NCBI RefSeq assembly: GCF_051155795.1
Contig: NZ_DAXETW010000011.1
Span: forward strand, 11,918-75,917
Reading direction: 5' to 3'
DNA length: 64,000 nucleotides
From: Longibacter sp051155795
GTDB lineage: Bacteria > Bacteroidota > Rhodothermia > Rhodothermales > Salinibacteraceae
Positions 1 through 8,972 of this stretch are shown here, one piece after another (the first letter of the stretch is position 1; every line of letters begins with the position of its first letter). The notes below the pieces were generated by a model that saw only the letters and a list, made by a program, of their open reading frames with translations, was not told the DNA's origin and did not search any database. The translations under genes and the position numbers were made by a program.

Positions 1-38
1 GCGTGTGGTAGCGGCGGAGAAGGAGGGGAAGGCCCGGC

Positions 39-1040
39 TTATCTACCCCAGCGAAGGCCGGGGGTATGAACAGGCGCATCCCAGAGGGCCGTTCGACGCG
101 CATTCATTCGGAGGATGGTAATCGAGAGCCCGGCCATTTCGAGACTCGTGATGTAGGGCCCGACCAGATTCCGAACGACACTCAGGCCGTGGGCCTCCGC
201 AACCTGGAGGGCCTTCCGGTAGCACAGGTAGAGCTCCATCATCGGCGTCGCTCCCATGCCATTCACGAAGAGCAGAACGTCATCGCCCTCCTTGAACGGG
301 AGATCCGACAGGATCGGCTCCATCAGGCGTTCGACGATTTCATCAGCCGATTCGAGAGGGATCCGGTCCCGGCCCGGTTCACCGTGAATGCCGATCCCGA
401 TCTCGATTTCTTTTTCGCCGAGATCGAAGGTTGGCTCGCCGGCGGATGGGACGGTGCACGAGGTCAACGCCATTCCCATGCTTCGGACCTCGTCGTTGCA
501 AGCCCGCGCGAGGTCCGCGATCTCATCGAGCGGGTCGCCCGCATCCGCGGCGGCACCGCACAGCTTTTCGATCAGCACCGTGCCGCCGACCCCCCTCCGG
601 CCCGCCGTGTACGTGCTATCCTCCACCGCGACGTCGTCGTCAATCAGAACCGACCGGACGTCGATGCCCTCACCTTCGCCCATCTCCTCGGCCATCTCGA
701 AGTTCATCACATCGCCCGTGTAGTTCTTGACAAGATGGAGCACCCCGGCGCCTGCGTCGACGGCTTTGGTGGCTGCGAGCATCTGGTCCGGCGTGGGGCT
801 TGTGAACACCTCGCCGGGACATGCGGCGTCAAGCATGCCCCGTCCGACGAAGCCGTTATGCATCGGTTCGTGTCCGGAGCCGCCCCCGGAGAGGACGCCA
901 ACGCGTCCGTCCGGCACGCCGTCAGCGCGGACAACGTAGGTGGGGTCGAACGAGACGCGCACGAGATCGGGATGGGCAGCAGCGAAGCCCTCCAGCGATT
1001 CCCGCACGACGTGATCTGGATCGTTGATGAGCTTTTTCAT
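39..1040 (-). CDS. dhaK: Dihydroxyacetone kinase subunit DhaK
   Basis: This 333-residue protein is the dihydroxyacetone-binding K subunit. It holds DHA covalently on a histidine so that DhaL can phosphorylate it to DHA phosphate in the cytoplasm. The DHA-site motif GSGHEP is at residues 54-59, and the substrate-binding His lies in GIHGEPG (His219), matching His218 of E. coli DhaK. The length is normal for a stand-alone K subunit, so DhaL and a phosphoryl donor protein must be encoded elsewhere, probably just past the left edge in the same direction. It is the last visible gene of a minus-strand glycerol locus (glpK, glpD, barrel protein, membrane protein, dhaK). The family assignment is secure. 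Which phosphoryl donor is used (ATP or PTS) cannot be told from this window. Confidence 0.95.
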   Translation of the reverse strand: MKKLINDPDHVVRESLEGFAAAHPDLVRVSFDPTYVVRADGVPDGRVGVLSGGGSGHEPMHNGFVGRGMLDAACPGEVFTSPTPDQMLAATKAVDAGAGVLHLVKNYTGDVMNFEMAEEMGEGEGIDVRSVLIDDDVAVEDSTYTAGRRGVGGTVLIEKLCGAAADAGDPLDEIADLARACNDEVRSMGMALTSCTVPSAGEPTFDLGEKEIEIGIGIHGEPGRDRIPLESADEIVERLMEPILSDLPFKEGDDVLLFVNGMGATPMMELYLCYRKALQVAEAHGLSVVRNLVGPYITSLEMAGLSITILRMNARRTALWDAPVHTPGLRWGR

Positions 1041-1157
1041 GGCATTCGGCGGTAAAGGTGAGAGCGGTAACGACGGCCCGGACGATCACGAAGGAGCGCA
1101 CGCAGCCCGGGCCGGTACATCCAGTTCGCCGAAGGGGGTAGGGCAAAACATGATCGG

Positions 1158-2192
1158 TTACGGGGTGGTGCCCGGCACCCAGACGCCTGTCCCGATGATT
1201 CCGGCAAAGTAGAACAGCGCGATCACGAACGTGCCAAACGTGATAGCAGCCGCCGGCGGGTCCCAGTGGGTGTCGCCGTGCGCGTAGAACACCCGTTGGA
1301 AGAGTTCACCGAACAGGGCGCAGAGGATGCCGAAGGCACCGCCGACGACGATGGCGCTGGTATCCCCGAGGCCGCTCAGGGCGCCGCCTTCCGTCGCTGT
1401 GACCGCGAGAGCAATCGTGCTCGCAGGTAGCGTCATGTGGTGGGTCACCGGGATCTTCTCGACGCCGAGATTTAGGAAGAGCAGGCTTGCTGCGCTGATG
1501 CCGAAGGCAAGGAACGGGCTTCCCGTTTTCAGCGCGATGAAGGCGCCCAGCACACCTACGATAAGGCCGAGGAAGGCCACCTCGCCCCACTTGTACTGAT
1601 GCGGAAGCCAGGGCTCGACGGCCGGTCGGTCGGTGGCCGCCTTGACGACGTCGGAGACCGTGCCGGTGTCGGATTTCTTTTTGGCACCGGTCTCGAACGG
1701 ACTCATGTCGAGGATGCCCGAGCCGCTCACCTCACCGACGATGCGGTATCCGAAGGCGAGCCGGTGCACCAGCGCCGAGAGGACCACCGCGACCGCGATC
1801 GGGTCCCAGGGAAGGCTGAAGTTGGCCGAGAACTGCGTGATGACGAGGCCCACGATCCCGAACAGCCCGCCGACAACCAGCACGTCGGTTTTCGGCCCGA
1901 GCGCATACGCGATGTTTTTCGATTCATGAAAGTCGAAGCCGCTCGTCATATATCCCTTTTTGGCGGCATACGCGGCAGCGGCAGCACCGCCGGCAAATGA
2001 GATGTGCGGGCCGAACACGGGCCCGAAGGCCACGTCGCCAGTGACCCCCTGTAGTCCGCCGGCCTCTCCCGCAATAACCATAAGGCCGGTGAAAATAAAG
2101 GCCGGGAGCGCGCCCACGGCGGCGCCGAATGCTCCGCCCGCGAAAGCAGCGATGATCAAAAAGATCCAGTCCAGTTCCAGTAAGCCTTCCAT
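1158..2192 (-). CDS. Uncharacterised polytopic membrane protein of the glycerol/DHA locus
   Basis: The protein has 344 residues, is very rich in Gly and Ala, and has about eight hydrophobic segments. There is a charged central loop (about residues 170-195, with KKK and several acidic residues) and a conserved-looking His-rich stretch, KIPVTHHMTLP. I do not recognise a named transporter family. It sits 118 bases upstream of dhaK and 125 bases downstream of an outer-membrane barrel gene, all on the minus strand with glpK and glpD. That context suggests it is an inner-membrane carrier for dihydroxyacetone or glycerol, since no GlpF-type channel is visible. The transport role is inference only. 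The ATG at 2192 begins directly with a short cytoplasmic segment and a first membrane helix, so the start is credible. Confidence 0.75.
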   Translation of the reverse strand: MEGLLELDWIFLIIAAFAGGAFGAAVGALPAFIFTGLMVIAGEAGGLQGVTGDVAFGPVFGPHISFAGGAAAAAYAAKKGYMTSGFDFHESKNIAYALGPKTDVLVVGGLFGIVGLVITQFSANFSLPWDPIAVAVVLSALVHRLAFGYRIVGEVSGSGILDMSPFETGAKKKSDTGTVSDVVKAATDRPAVEPWLPHQYKWGEVAFLGLIVGVLGAFIALKTGSPFLAFGISAASLLFLNLGVEKIPVTHHMTLPASTIALAVTATEGGALSGLGDTSAIVVGGAFGILCALFGELFQRVFYAHGDTHWDPPAAAITFGTFVIALFYFAGIIGTGVWVPGTTP

Positions 2193-2316
2193 GTCGATGA
2201 GGTCGATTGGGTGACAGAAGATCGAGCAGGTCGCAGATACACGAGGTGCACCCGCGCCCCCGTCGGTCGGACCGACGGGGAACGTCGCGTGCGGATATGA
2301 CGAGGATCGATTCCGG

Positions 2317-3531
2317 CTACAGGGTCACAGAGAGCTCGGTAGACACTGCGTACCAGTTGTCTCCAACCTGGCCGGGCGAATTGATGCCCTCATCCTGGCT
2401 AACGAACTCCAGCTTCAACAGGGCCTTGTCGAGGAATCGGATTCCGAAGCCGCCCTGGATGCGAAGAAGACTCGTTTCGTCCAGGTCGTCGGCCCAATCG
2501 GACGCATTGTCGGCGTAGCTCACGCGACCGGCTATGAAGAACTCCTCTGTCGCGTTCAGCGTCAGCGTTGCGCCCGCAAAAAGCATCTGACTGTCTTCCT
2601 CGACAACCACGGCGCCGCCGCTCAGTCCCGGATTGGGCACGAAGGCACTCGTGCCATTCGCGCCCGTCGCGAAGCTGTATTGCTCCGTACTGATTCCGCC
2701 CCATACGTCGCCCTCAAGCAGCGACGACTTGAACATGCCGTCGACGTGCAGAACGAGCGGCGCGATGCCCGGGTTGAGGTAGGCATGGGTCAGACGGCTG
2801 TTGGGCCCGAAGCCCGGAATGCTGTAGTTCTCGCCATCCCCGCGGATCCAGCTTGTAATGGTATTGCTGCGCTGCTGGGAGGTCACTTTCATGACGGCCG
2901 CGCCCACGCCGTACGTGCTGGTGGCGTACCGGGCCTTGCCGATGAGCGAAAAGCCTGTGCCCGGCGTGAACGTTTCGTAGAAGGTCGGAGAAGTGACGGT
3001 AAGGTCGAAGCCGAACCCGCCTTCCAGATTCCCGATCAGGGCCACGCCGGTCTGCGCCGTGATAAAGTCGATCGGTGAGTTGCCGATCAACGGGTTGCCC
3101 TGCGTGGCGGCGCCGTCCGAGTACCCCCGAAAGTTGAAGGGACCGGTCACGGGCGTACCGAGGCGGACCGTGTATTCGTCGGACAGCAGGAAGTCCAGCG
3201 CTACGTAGTCGACGGCCGGGGAGAAGCTATCGCCGCCGGTGCCGAAGTCGTTCGGTTCATGCCCGAGATCGACGAAGAGCGAGATCCGCTCGTGCAGATC
3301 CGCACTTACTTCGAGGTTGTAGCGGACACGCTGGAATCCGGGTTCGGCCTGATCCGTCGGCGGTTCGCCCGGAAAGTCGGTTCGGAAGTACTGGGCGCCC
3401 TGCATGGCCTTTACGCTGAAGGACACGCGGTCCATCATGTCGTCTCCATCCTGAGCCAGCAACGGGGTGCCGGTCAGCGTCAGCAGAAGAAGGATTGTCA
3501 AAGACGCGGTGCATCGTTGCAGCTGCTTCAT
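2317..3531 (-). CDS. Outer-membrane beta-barrel protein (porin-like)
   Basis: This 404-residue protein starts with a clear Sec signal peptide (MKQLQR, then a Leu/Thr-rich hydrophobic core ending LLAQDGD). The mature part is made of alternating amphipathic strands and ends in an aromatic/hydrophobic C-terminus (STELSVTL), typical of outer-membrane barrels. The open frame extends upstream to 3573, but the ATG at 3531 places the signal peptide at the N-terminus and is preferred. The gene lies between glpD and the membrane protein of the glycerol locus on the same strand, so a role in letting glycerol, dihydroxyacetone or related solutes cross the outer membrane is plausible. Substrate specificity is not visible in the sequence. 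A general or phosphate/anion-type porin remains possible. Confidence 0.75.
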   Translation of the reverse strand: MKQLQRCTASLTILLLLTLTGTPLLAQDGDDMMDRVSFSVKAMQGAQYFRTDFPGEPPTDQAEPGFQRVRYNLEVSADLHERISLFVDLGHEPNDFGTGGDSFSPAVDYVALDFLLSDEYTVRLGTPVTGPFNFRGYSDGAATQGNPLIGNSPIDFITAQTGVALIGNLEGGFGFDLTVTSPTFYETFTPGTGFSLIGKARYATSTYGVGAAVMKVTSQQRSNTITSWIRGDGENYSIPGFGPNSRLTHAYLNPGIAPLVLHVDGMFKSSLLEGDVWGGISTEQYSFATGANGTSAFVPNPGLSGGAVVVEEDSQMLFAGATLTLNATEEFFIAGRVSYADNASDWADDLDETSLLRIQGGFGIRFLDKALLKLEFVSQDEGINSPGQVGDNWYAVSTELSVTL

Positions 3532-3886
3532 GGCGATTACGGGCTTCTTCGAGAGATGGCATGGAAAGATCACCCCGCATCGGGCCAGAAGTGCTTGGCA
3601 CGATCTCGGGTCTACATCGGTGTCGCGTTGCGACCGGCCGTAATGGCGGGCCGTAGGAGAGGCGGGTATCGTGCTATTGTGTGGCGGTCCGTCGTCATCG
3701 AATAAGATCTGCGATGCGGGGGAAGTACGATTTCTGCGTTGGTCCGAGGCAGTGACGGGGAGACGAAACGAAGGAGCGTGATAACGACGGAAAATTGGTC
3801 GGACGGTGAGTGGAAGGAGCGCGTCCGAGGGGGCGCCCGATCAAACGGCCGGCCCCGCCGGGGACCGACCGGTCGCGATGCGCCGA

Positions 3887-5485
3887 TCAGGTCGTAGACT
3901 GAACCTTTGTGGACTCGGGCGCCAGCATGTAATTCTGGGCGAGCTCCGTAAAGGCCTGCACTTGTTCTTCCACCCAGTCGTCTCCTTCGCCCAGTTCTTG
4001 CGCCATGAGCTTCGCGACCTCCGGCGCAATGTCCAAAGCAGCCCGGGCGTTTAGGAGGAGGGATCGGGAACGACGCGCAAGGATGTCTTCGACCTGGCGC
4101 GCCATCTCATGCCGCGTGCCCCAGATGACCATCGCTTTCCGGATGGGAAGCCGATCGTCGAAGGTTTCCGCGAGCTCCGGACGGTCTCGCATCAGGCCCT
4201 TCACGCCAGGTGCATCGGATCCGTACTGAGACAGGTCGCCGAACTGCTCGGGATGCTCGTGCCAGCCGTGGATGTGGAGGTGCTTCGTAACGGACGGTCG
4301 CTCTTCGACGTCGGCGAGCGTTGCCGCCTGATCGATGGTGTCTTCGGCCATCTTGCGGTAGGTCGTCCACTTGCCTCCGGAGATGGTGACGAGCCCGTTG
4401 TTGGATATGTGGAGCACGTGCTCGCGCGAGATCTCCGACGTGTCCCCGGCGGGCGCATCCGGTCGCGTGACGAGCGGACGAACGCCGGCGAATGCACTCA
4501 AAACGTCGTCTGGCGTCGGGTCTTTCACGAGGTATCGTCCCGCGTGCTCGATCAAAAAGTCGAGTTCCTCCTGCATTGGGACCGGCTCCATGGAGGGGCC
4601 GTCGATCTCTGTATCGGTCGTGCCGACGACGATCCGGTTCAGCCACGGAATCGCGAACAGGACGCGTCCATCGTCGGTCTTCGGCACCATGATCGCGCTA
4701 TCCCCGGGGAGGAACGACTTGTCAAGGACGATATGGACGCCCTGACTGGGTCGGAGCGTGTCCCGGGCTTCGGGATCGTCCATTCGACGGATGGAGTCGG
4801 TGAAGATCCCGGTCGCGTTGATAACGACTTTGGAGTCGAGCCGATACTCCTTGCCGTTCTCTTGGTCGACCGCGACCACGCCGTTGATGACGCCGTCATC
4901 GCTCTTGATGAGGTCCGTAACCTTCACATAATTGAGTGCGATCCCGCCCTGCTCGACGACCGTCTGCGCCATGTTCACAGCAAGGCGTGCGTCGTCAAAC
5001 TGTCCATCATAGTAGATAACACCTCCACGGAGACCTTTCGGCTCGATGGTTGGGAGGTGCTTCAGCGTTTCCTCCCGCGTCAGGTGCTTGGAGCGGCCGA
5101 AATTCTGCCGGCCGGCCAGCATGTCGTACACCTTCATGCCGATGCCGTAGAACGGCCCTTCCCACCAGTCATAGTTCGGTACGACGAAAGCGAGATTGGT
5201 GACAAGATGCGGCGCGTTCTCCTGGAGCAGGCCTCGTTCTTTCAGGGCTTCGAGAACGAGGGAGATGTTGCCCTGCTGCAGGTAGCGAACACCACCGTGC
5301 ACCAGCTTCGTGGACCGGCTCGACGTCGCCTTCGCGAAATCGTGCATTTCCAGAAGCAGCGTATCGTACCCTCGCGAAGCGGCCTCGATCGCCACGCCGA
5401 GTCCGGTGGCACCACCACCGATGACAATGAAATCGAAGGCGCCGTCGTGGTCTTCCAGGGCGCGGATACCGGTATCGCGTTGCAT
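3887..5485 (-). CDS. glpD: Aerobic FAD-dependent glycerol-3-phosphate dehydrogenase
   Basis: This 532-residue flavoprotein oxidises glycerol 3-phosphate to dihydroxyacetone phosphate at the membrane and passes electrons to quinone. The N-terminal FAD-binding motif (IVIGGGATGLGVAIEA, residues about 16-31) and the family signature around SSRSTKLVHGGVRYLQQGN are intact. The C-terminal alpha-helical domain characteristic of GlpD follows. Its length matches the bacterial aerobic enzyme. It lies 107 bases downstream of glpK on the same strand, so the two steps from glycerol to DHAP are encoded together. The family call is certain. An operon with glpK is likely but not proven. Confidence 0.97.
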   Translation of the reverse strand: MQRDTGIRALEDHDGAFDFIVIGGGATGLGVAIEAASRGYDTLLLEMHDFAKATSSRSTKLVHGGVRYLQQGNISLVLEALKERGLLQENAPHLVTNLAFVVPNYDWWEGPFYGIGMKVYDMLAGRQNFGRSKHLTREETLKHLPTIEPKGLRGGVIYYDGQFDDARLAVNMAQTVVEQGGIALNYVKVTDLIKSDDGVINGVVAVDQENGKEYRLDSKVVINATGIFTDSIRRMDDPEARDTLRPSQGVHIVLDKSFLPGDSAIMVPKTDDGRVLFAIPWLNRIVVGTTDTEIDGPSMEPVPMQEELDFLIEHAGRYLVKDPTPDDVLSAFAGVRPLVTRPDAPAGDTSEISREHVLHISNNGLVTISGGKWTTYRKMAEDTIDQAATLADVEERPSVTKHLHIHGWHEHPEQFGDLSQYGSDAPGVKGLMRDRPELAETFDDRLPIRKAMVIWGTRHEMARQVEDILARRSRSLLLNARAALDIAPEVAKLMAQELGEGDDWVEEQVQAFTELAQNYMLAPESTKVQSTT

Positions 5486-5592
5486 ATAGATCGGGGTCGA
5501 GCAGTAAAGGGGCGTCGAACAATAGGGAAGAGGCAGTGCCTCCGACTCTCCATGTCACGCGAGCGCCGGAGGCATGCGGATTCGGGACCGGA

Positions 5593-7134
5593 TCACTCGG
5601 CGGGGACGGCAGACTCTTCTTCTTTCTCTCGCGCATCGCCGCCTTCGGGCTCCTCCCATGCTTTGGCGCGTTCGAGTGCTTTGTCCCACCCGGACCGGAG
5701 ATCGTTGACCATGGTGGTGTCCATCTTGGGCGTAAACCGGCGGTCGACCTGCCATTGCGACTGAATGCTGTCAAGATCGTCCCAGTAGCCAACTGCGAGA
5801 CCGGCGAGGTAGGCTGCGCCGAGCGCCGTCGTTTCGAGCGTCTGTGGGCGGACGACAGGAACACCGAGAATGTCGGCCTGGAACTGGAGGAGGAGGTTGT
5901 TGGCCGCGGCCCCGCCGTCGACGCGAAGCTCCGGGGTTTCGATCCCGGAGTCCGCTTCCATGGCTTCGACCACGTCCGCCACCTGATACGCAATGCTCTC
6001 GATCGCGGCACGGCAGAGATGCTCTTTCGACACGCCGCGCGTGATGCCGGCAATGACGCCGCGCGCGTACTGGTCCCAGTGCGGGGCCCCAAGGCCGGCG
6101 AAGGCGGGCACGATGTAGCATCCACCGTTGTCGTCAACCTTCCTCGCCATTTCCTCGACTTCGGGAGAGGAGCGGATAATCTTGAGTCCGTCGCGGAGCC
6201 ACTGTACAACCGCGCCGGCGATAAAAATGGAGCCTTCGAGCGCGTAGGTGGTCTCTCCGTTGACCTGGTAGCCGATCGTCGTTAGCAAATTATTCTCCGA
6301 GCGAACGGCTTCCGTCCCCGTGTTCTGTACCATGAAGGCGCCCGTACCGTACGTATTCTTCCCCATTCCGGGCTCGGTACACATCTGGCCGAAGAGCGCA
6401 GCCTGCTGGTCTCCAGCAATTCCGGCAATGGGCACCTCCGCTGCGAAAATGTCGCCGGCGGTCGTCCCGTAGACCTCGCTACACGATCGGACCTCCGGGA
6501 GCATGCTCCGCGGGATGTCTAAAATGTCGAGCAGCTCCTCGTCCCACTCATTTTCATGGATGTTGTAAATCAGCGTTCTCGACGCGTTAGTCGCATCGGT
6601 AATGTGCTTCTGCCCGCGCGTCATGCGCCAGACGAGCCACGTGTCGACCGTGCCGAAGCAAAGATCGCCGGCCTCGGCCTTCTTCCGGGCGCCGTCGACG
6701 TTGTCGAGGATCCACTTGATCTTTGTCCCGCTGAAGTAGGCATCGAGAATGAGCCCGGATTTGTCGCGGAACGTGTCCACGTGACCCTGGGCACGAAGGT
6801 CGTCACAGATGCCGGACGTGCGGCGGTCCTGCCACACGATCGCGTTGTAGACCGGTTTTCCGGTGTGCCGGTCCCACACGATGGTGGTTTCGCGCTGATT
6901 CGTGATCCCGATCGCAGCCACGTCGGCAGCGTCGATGCCCGCGCGACTGACGGCTTCAGCTGCCGTTCCGATCTGTGAAGACCAGATTTCGTTCGGGTTG
7001 TGCTCCACCTGGCCCGGTTTCGGAAAGATCTGTTCGAACTCCTTCTGCGCCGTGGCCTGGATCTGGCCGTGGTGGTCAAACAGGATGGCTCGCGAACTGG
7101 TTGTACCTTGGTCGAGGGCAAGAATGTATTGCAT
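5593..7134 (-). CDS. glpK: Glycerol kinase
   Basis: This 513-residue FGGY-family kinase makes glycerol 3-phosphate from glycerol and ATP. The N-terminal phosphate-binding loop DQGTTSSRAILF follows the start Met directly (MQYILALDQGTT), which is why the ATG at 7134 is chosen over an upstream in-frame start at 7194. The family motifs around GDQQAALFGQ and the C-terminal VDGGAAANNLLLQFQ ATPase element are present. It is the first gene of the minus-strand glycerol locus, with about 650 bases of non-coding sequence upstream, so the promoter should lie there. The C-terminus carries a short acidic/charged tail (EEPEGG...EKEEE), a common trait in salt-adapted proteins. Confidence 0.97.
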   Translation of the reverse strand: MQYILALDQGTTSSRAILFDHHGQIQATAQKEFEQIFPKPGQVEHNPNEIWSSQIGTAAEAVSRAGIDAADVAAIGITNQRETTIVWDRHTGKPVYNAIVWQDRRTSGICDDLRAQGHVDTFRDKSGLILDAYFSGTKIKWILDNVDGARKKAEAGDLCFGTVDTWLVWRMTRGQKHITDATNASRTLIYNIHENEWDEELLDILDIPRSMLPEVRSCSEVYGTTAGDIFAAEVPIAGIAGDQQAALFGQMCTEPGMGKNTYGTGAFMVQNTGTEAVRSENNLLTTIGYQVNGETTYALEGSIFIAGAVVQWLRDGLKIIRSSPEVEEMARKVDDNGGCYIVPAFAGLGAPHWDQYARGVIAGITRGVSKEHLCRAAIESIAYQVADVVEAMEADSGIETPELRVDGGAAANNLLLQFQADILGVPVVRPQTLETTALGAAYLAGLAVGYWDDLDSIQSQWQVDRRFTPKMDTTMVNDLRSGWDKALERAKAWEEPEGGDAREKEEESAVPAE

Positions 7135-7787
7135 GAGATCCTGGACGGTAGCGTGAGGAGAAACAGGCGTGGGTCGTGTGCCCCGGCCATGCATGGATAC
7201 GATTGTGGTCGTATCACGGCGGAAGGCCGGGGGATGCAGCGGGGCAAAAAACGGCGGTCTGAGGATCAGGAGTCGGCGACGCAGGGGGGACGCGAGCCGA
7301 CCGGGAGACCGGGGGCGGCAGCCGTCGTGCTCTACGGGTCATTAAGCTGGAACGGGCAGCAACGGCGAAGAGCGGTTCGCCGGGGTGTCGAAGCGCTTCC
7401 AGATTCCGGCGCAGCCCCTGTGTCGAACACCGCATCGCCCGCCTCGAATGCATGATGGCCATGACCGCGTCGGGTGGAGCGACGCCGTCGGCACGTTTTG
7501 TGGAGTAATCGTTAAGTAATGTTCATATTTGTGAGGACAAGGTCAAGTTTTTTCCGCCCGATGCGATGGAAAAAACTCCGTTGTCACAAGGCGGCCGCTG
7601 GAAACGATCTCGGAGCGGCGTCCATCGTCTTGCGCTTTGATCGGCATTACCCGTACATTCCGTGTAGAAATGTTGAAGGACGCTACGTTCCGGTAGGCGC
7701 ACGAGCCGCTGTTCCGTGGTGATGCGTTACACGAGCTTCCATCCCGGATCTCGTCACTGGATTGGTCACCCGTCCCCCTTGGATTAT
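7135..7787. other. Divergent intergenic region between glpK and fbp
   Basis: About 650 bases separate glpK (minus) from fbp (plus) and should contain both promoters. The short open frames here have no recognisable protein character. The visible structure is a perfect 10-base inverted repeat at 7546-7577, listed separately, and an AT-rich patch at about 7508-7555. No riboswitch or tRNA was recognised. Confidence 0.6.
7546..7577. promoter_or_regulatory. Perfect inverted repeat upstream of fbp
   Basis: The arms AGTTTTTTCC (7546-7555) and GGAAAAAACT (7568-7577) are exact reverse complements separated by 12 bases. The element is about 210 bases upstream of fbp and about 410 upstream of glpK. It could be an operator, a transcript hairpin or a fortuitous repeat. 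The window is long enough for a 10-base repeat to occur by chance. Confidence 0.35.
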
Positions 7788-8843
7788 ATGACGGCATCTC
7801 GGTACGAAATTCCCGCCGCGTCCGGTACGCTCCGCTCCTTCATGACGCTGGAGCAGTTCATCATAGACCACCAGGAGGAGCAGGCGCACTCTACTGGCGC
7901 GTTTTCCCGTCTCATCCGGGACATCAGCATCGCGGCTAAAGTTATCAACCGGAATATTCGGCGGGCCGGGTTGCTGGATGTCTTCGGCGCGAGCGGGGAC
8001 ATCAACGTTCAGGGAGAAGTCCAGAAAAAGTTGGACGTGATCGCGGACGAAGAACTTGTTCGCGCGCTCCGCCGGGGTGGCGAGTGCTGCCTGATCGGCT
8101 CAGAGGAGCAGCCGGATACGATCTCGATCGGAGAGGCCGGCGATGGCGTGGGGCGGTACGCCGTTTACTTCGACCCCCTGGACGGATCGTCCAACACGGA
8201 CGTCAACGCGTCGGTCGGTACGATTTTCAGCGTATACCGGTTGGATGAGGACGCCGACCGATCGACCATGCTGTCGGAGGTGCTGCAGCCCGGCACGGAG
8301 CAGGTCGCGGCCGGCTACGTTGCCTACGGCTCGTCGACGGTGTTTGTCTACACGACCGGCGCGGGGGTGAATGGCTTTACGCTCGATCCGGAGATCGGCG
8401 AATTCGTGCTGTCCCATCCGGACCTGAAAATACCAAAGCACGGAAAAATGTACTCCGTCAACGAGGCGGACATTGAAGACTTTTCCGACGGATTCCGGCA
8501 ATACCTTCGCTGGTTGAAGACGCCGGATGCTTCGGGGCAGCGCACCGTGAGGCTCCGCTACATCGGGGCGTTCGTGTCGGATTTCCACCGGAATCTGATT
8601 ACGGGTGGCATTTACATGTATCCGTCGTCAGCCGGTAATCCGGACGGCAAGCTCCGACTCATGTATGAGGCCAACCCGCTCGCTTTCATCGCGGAACAGG
8701 CTGGTGGCGCCGCGTCAACTGGTACCCATCGGATCCTGGAGGTCCAGCCGGACGATCTCCACCAGCGCGTCCCCGTGTTCGTTGGGAATCAAACCCTGGT
8801 TCGCGAACTGGAGCGTCACCTTGCCGAGTCGGTCACAGTGTAG
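7788..8843 (+). CDS. fbp: Class I fructose-1,6-bisphosphatase
   Basis: This 351-residue class I enzyme removes the 1-phosphate of fructose 1,6-bisphosphate in gluconeogenesis. The metal-binding signature FDPLDGSSN is present, with the IGSEEQP element upstream of it and the C-terminal LRYIGAFVSDFHR and YPSSAGNPDGKLRLMYE motifs. The frame opens at 7716, but the ATG at 7788 (MTASRYEIP) is the likeliest start. A second ATG at 7842 (MTLEQFI) matches many homologues even better and cannot be excluded. With the glycerol genes diverging from the same intergenic region, the enzyme would let glycerol-derived triose phosphates reach hexose phosphates. Confidence 0.95.
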   Translation: MTASRYEIPAASGTLRSFMTLEQFIIDHQEEQAHSTGAFSRLIRDISIAAKVINRNIRRAGLLDVFGASGDINVQGEVQKKLDVIADEELVRALRRGGECCLIGSEEQPDTISIGEAGDGVGRYAVYFDPLDGSSNTDVNASVGTIFSVYRLDEDADRSTMLSEVLQPGTEQVAAGYVAYGSSTVFVYTTGAGVNGFTLDPEIGEFVLSHPDLKIPKHGKMYSVNEADIEDFSDGFRQYLRWLKTPDASGQRTVRLRYIGAFVSDFHRNLITGGIYMYPSSAGNPDGKLRLMYEANPLAFIAEQAGGAASTGTHRILEVQPDDLHQRVPVFVGNQTLVRELERHLAESVTV

Positions 8844-8972
8844 AGAGGCAGCCGGTCGCTGATCGTCACGATTTCGTCAGGTGCGGTCGGGTTGAGCCTG
8901 TCCAGGGACCCGGCATGTTCACTGTCCGTGTAGAGGATCCGACCCGGACCTCCCGTAGCTCGCTGCTCCTGC

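Noticed and set aside
66..1055. Long plus-strand open frame opposite dhaK
   Set aside because: It mirrors dhaK in the antisense frame and has the Arg/His/Val-rich composition of a shadow of a GC-rich gene.
4109..5764. 551-residue plus-strand frame opposite glpD
   Set aside because: Glp D on the other strand is unmistakable. The antisense frame has no domain and spans a gene boundary.
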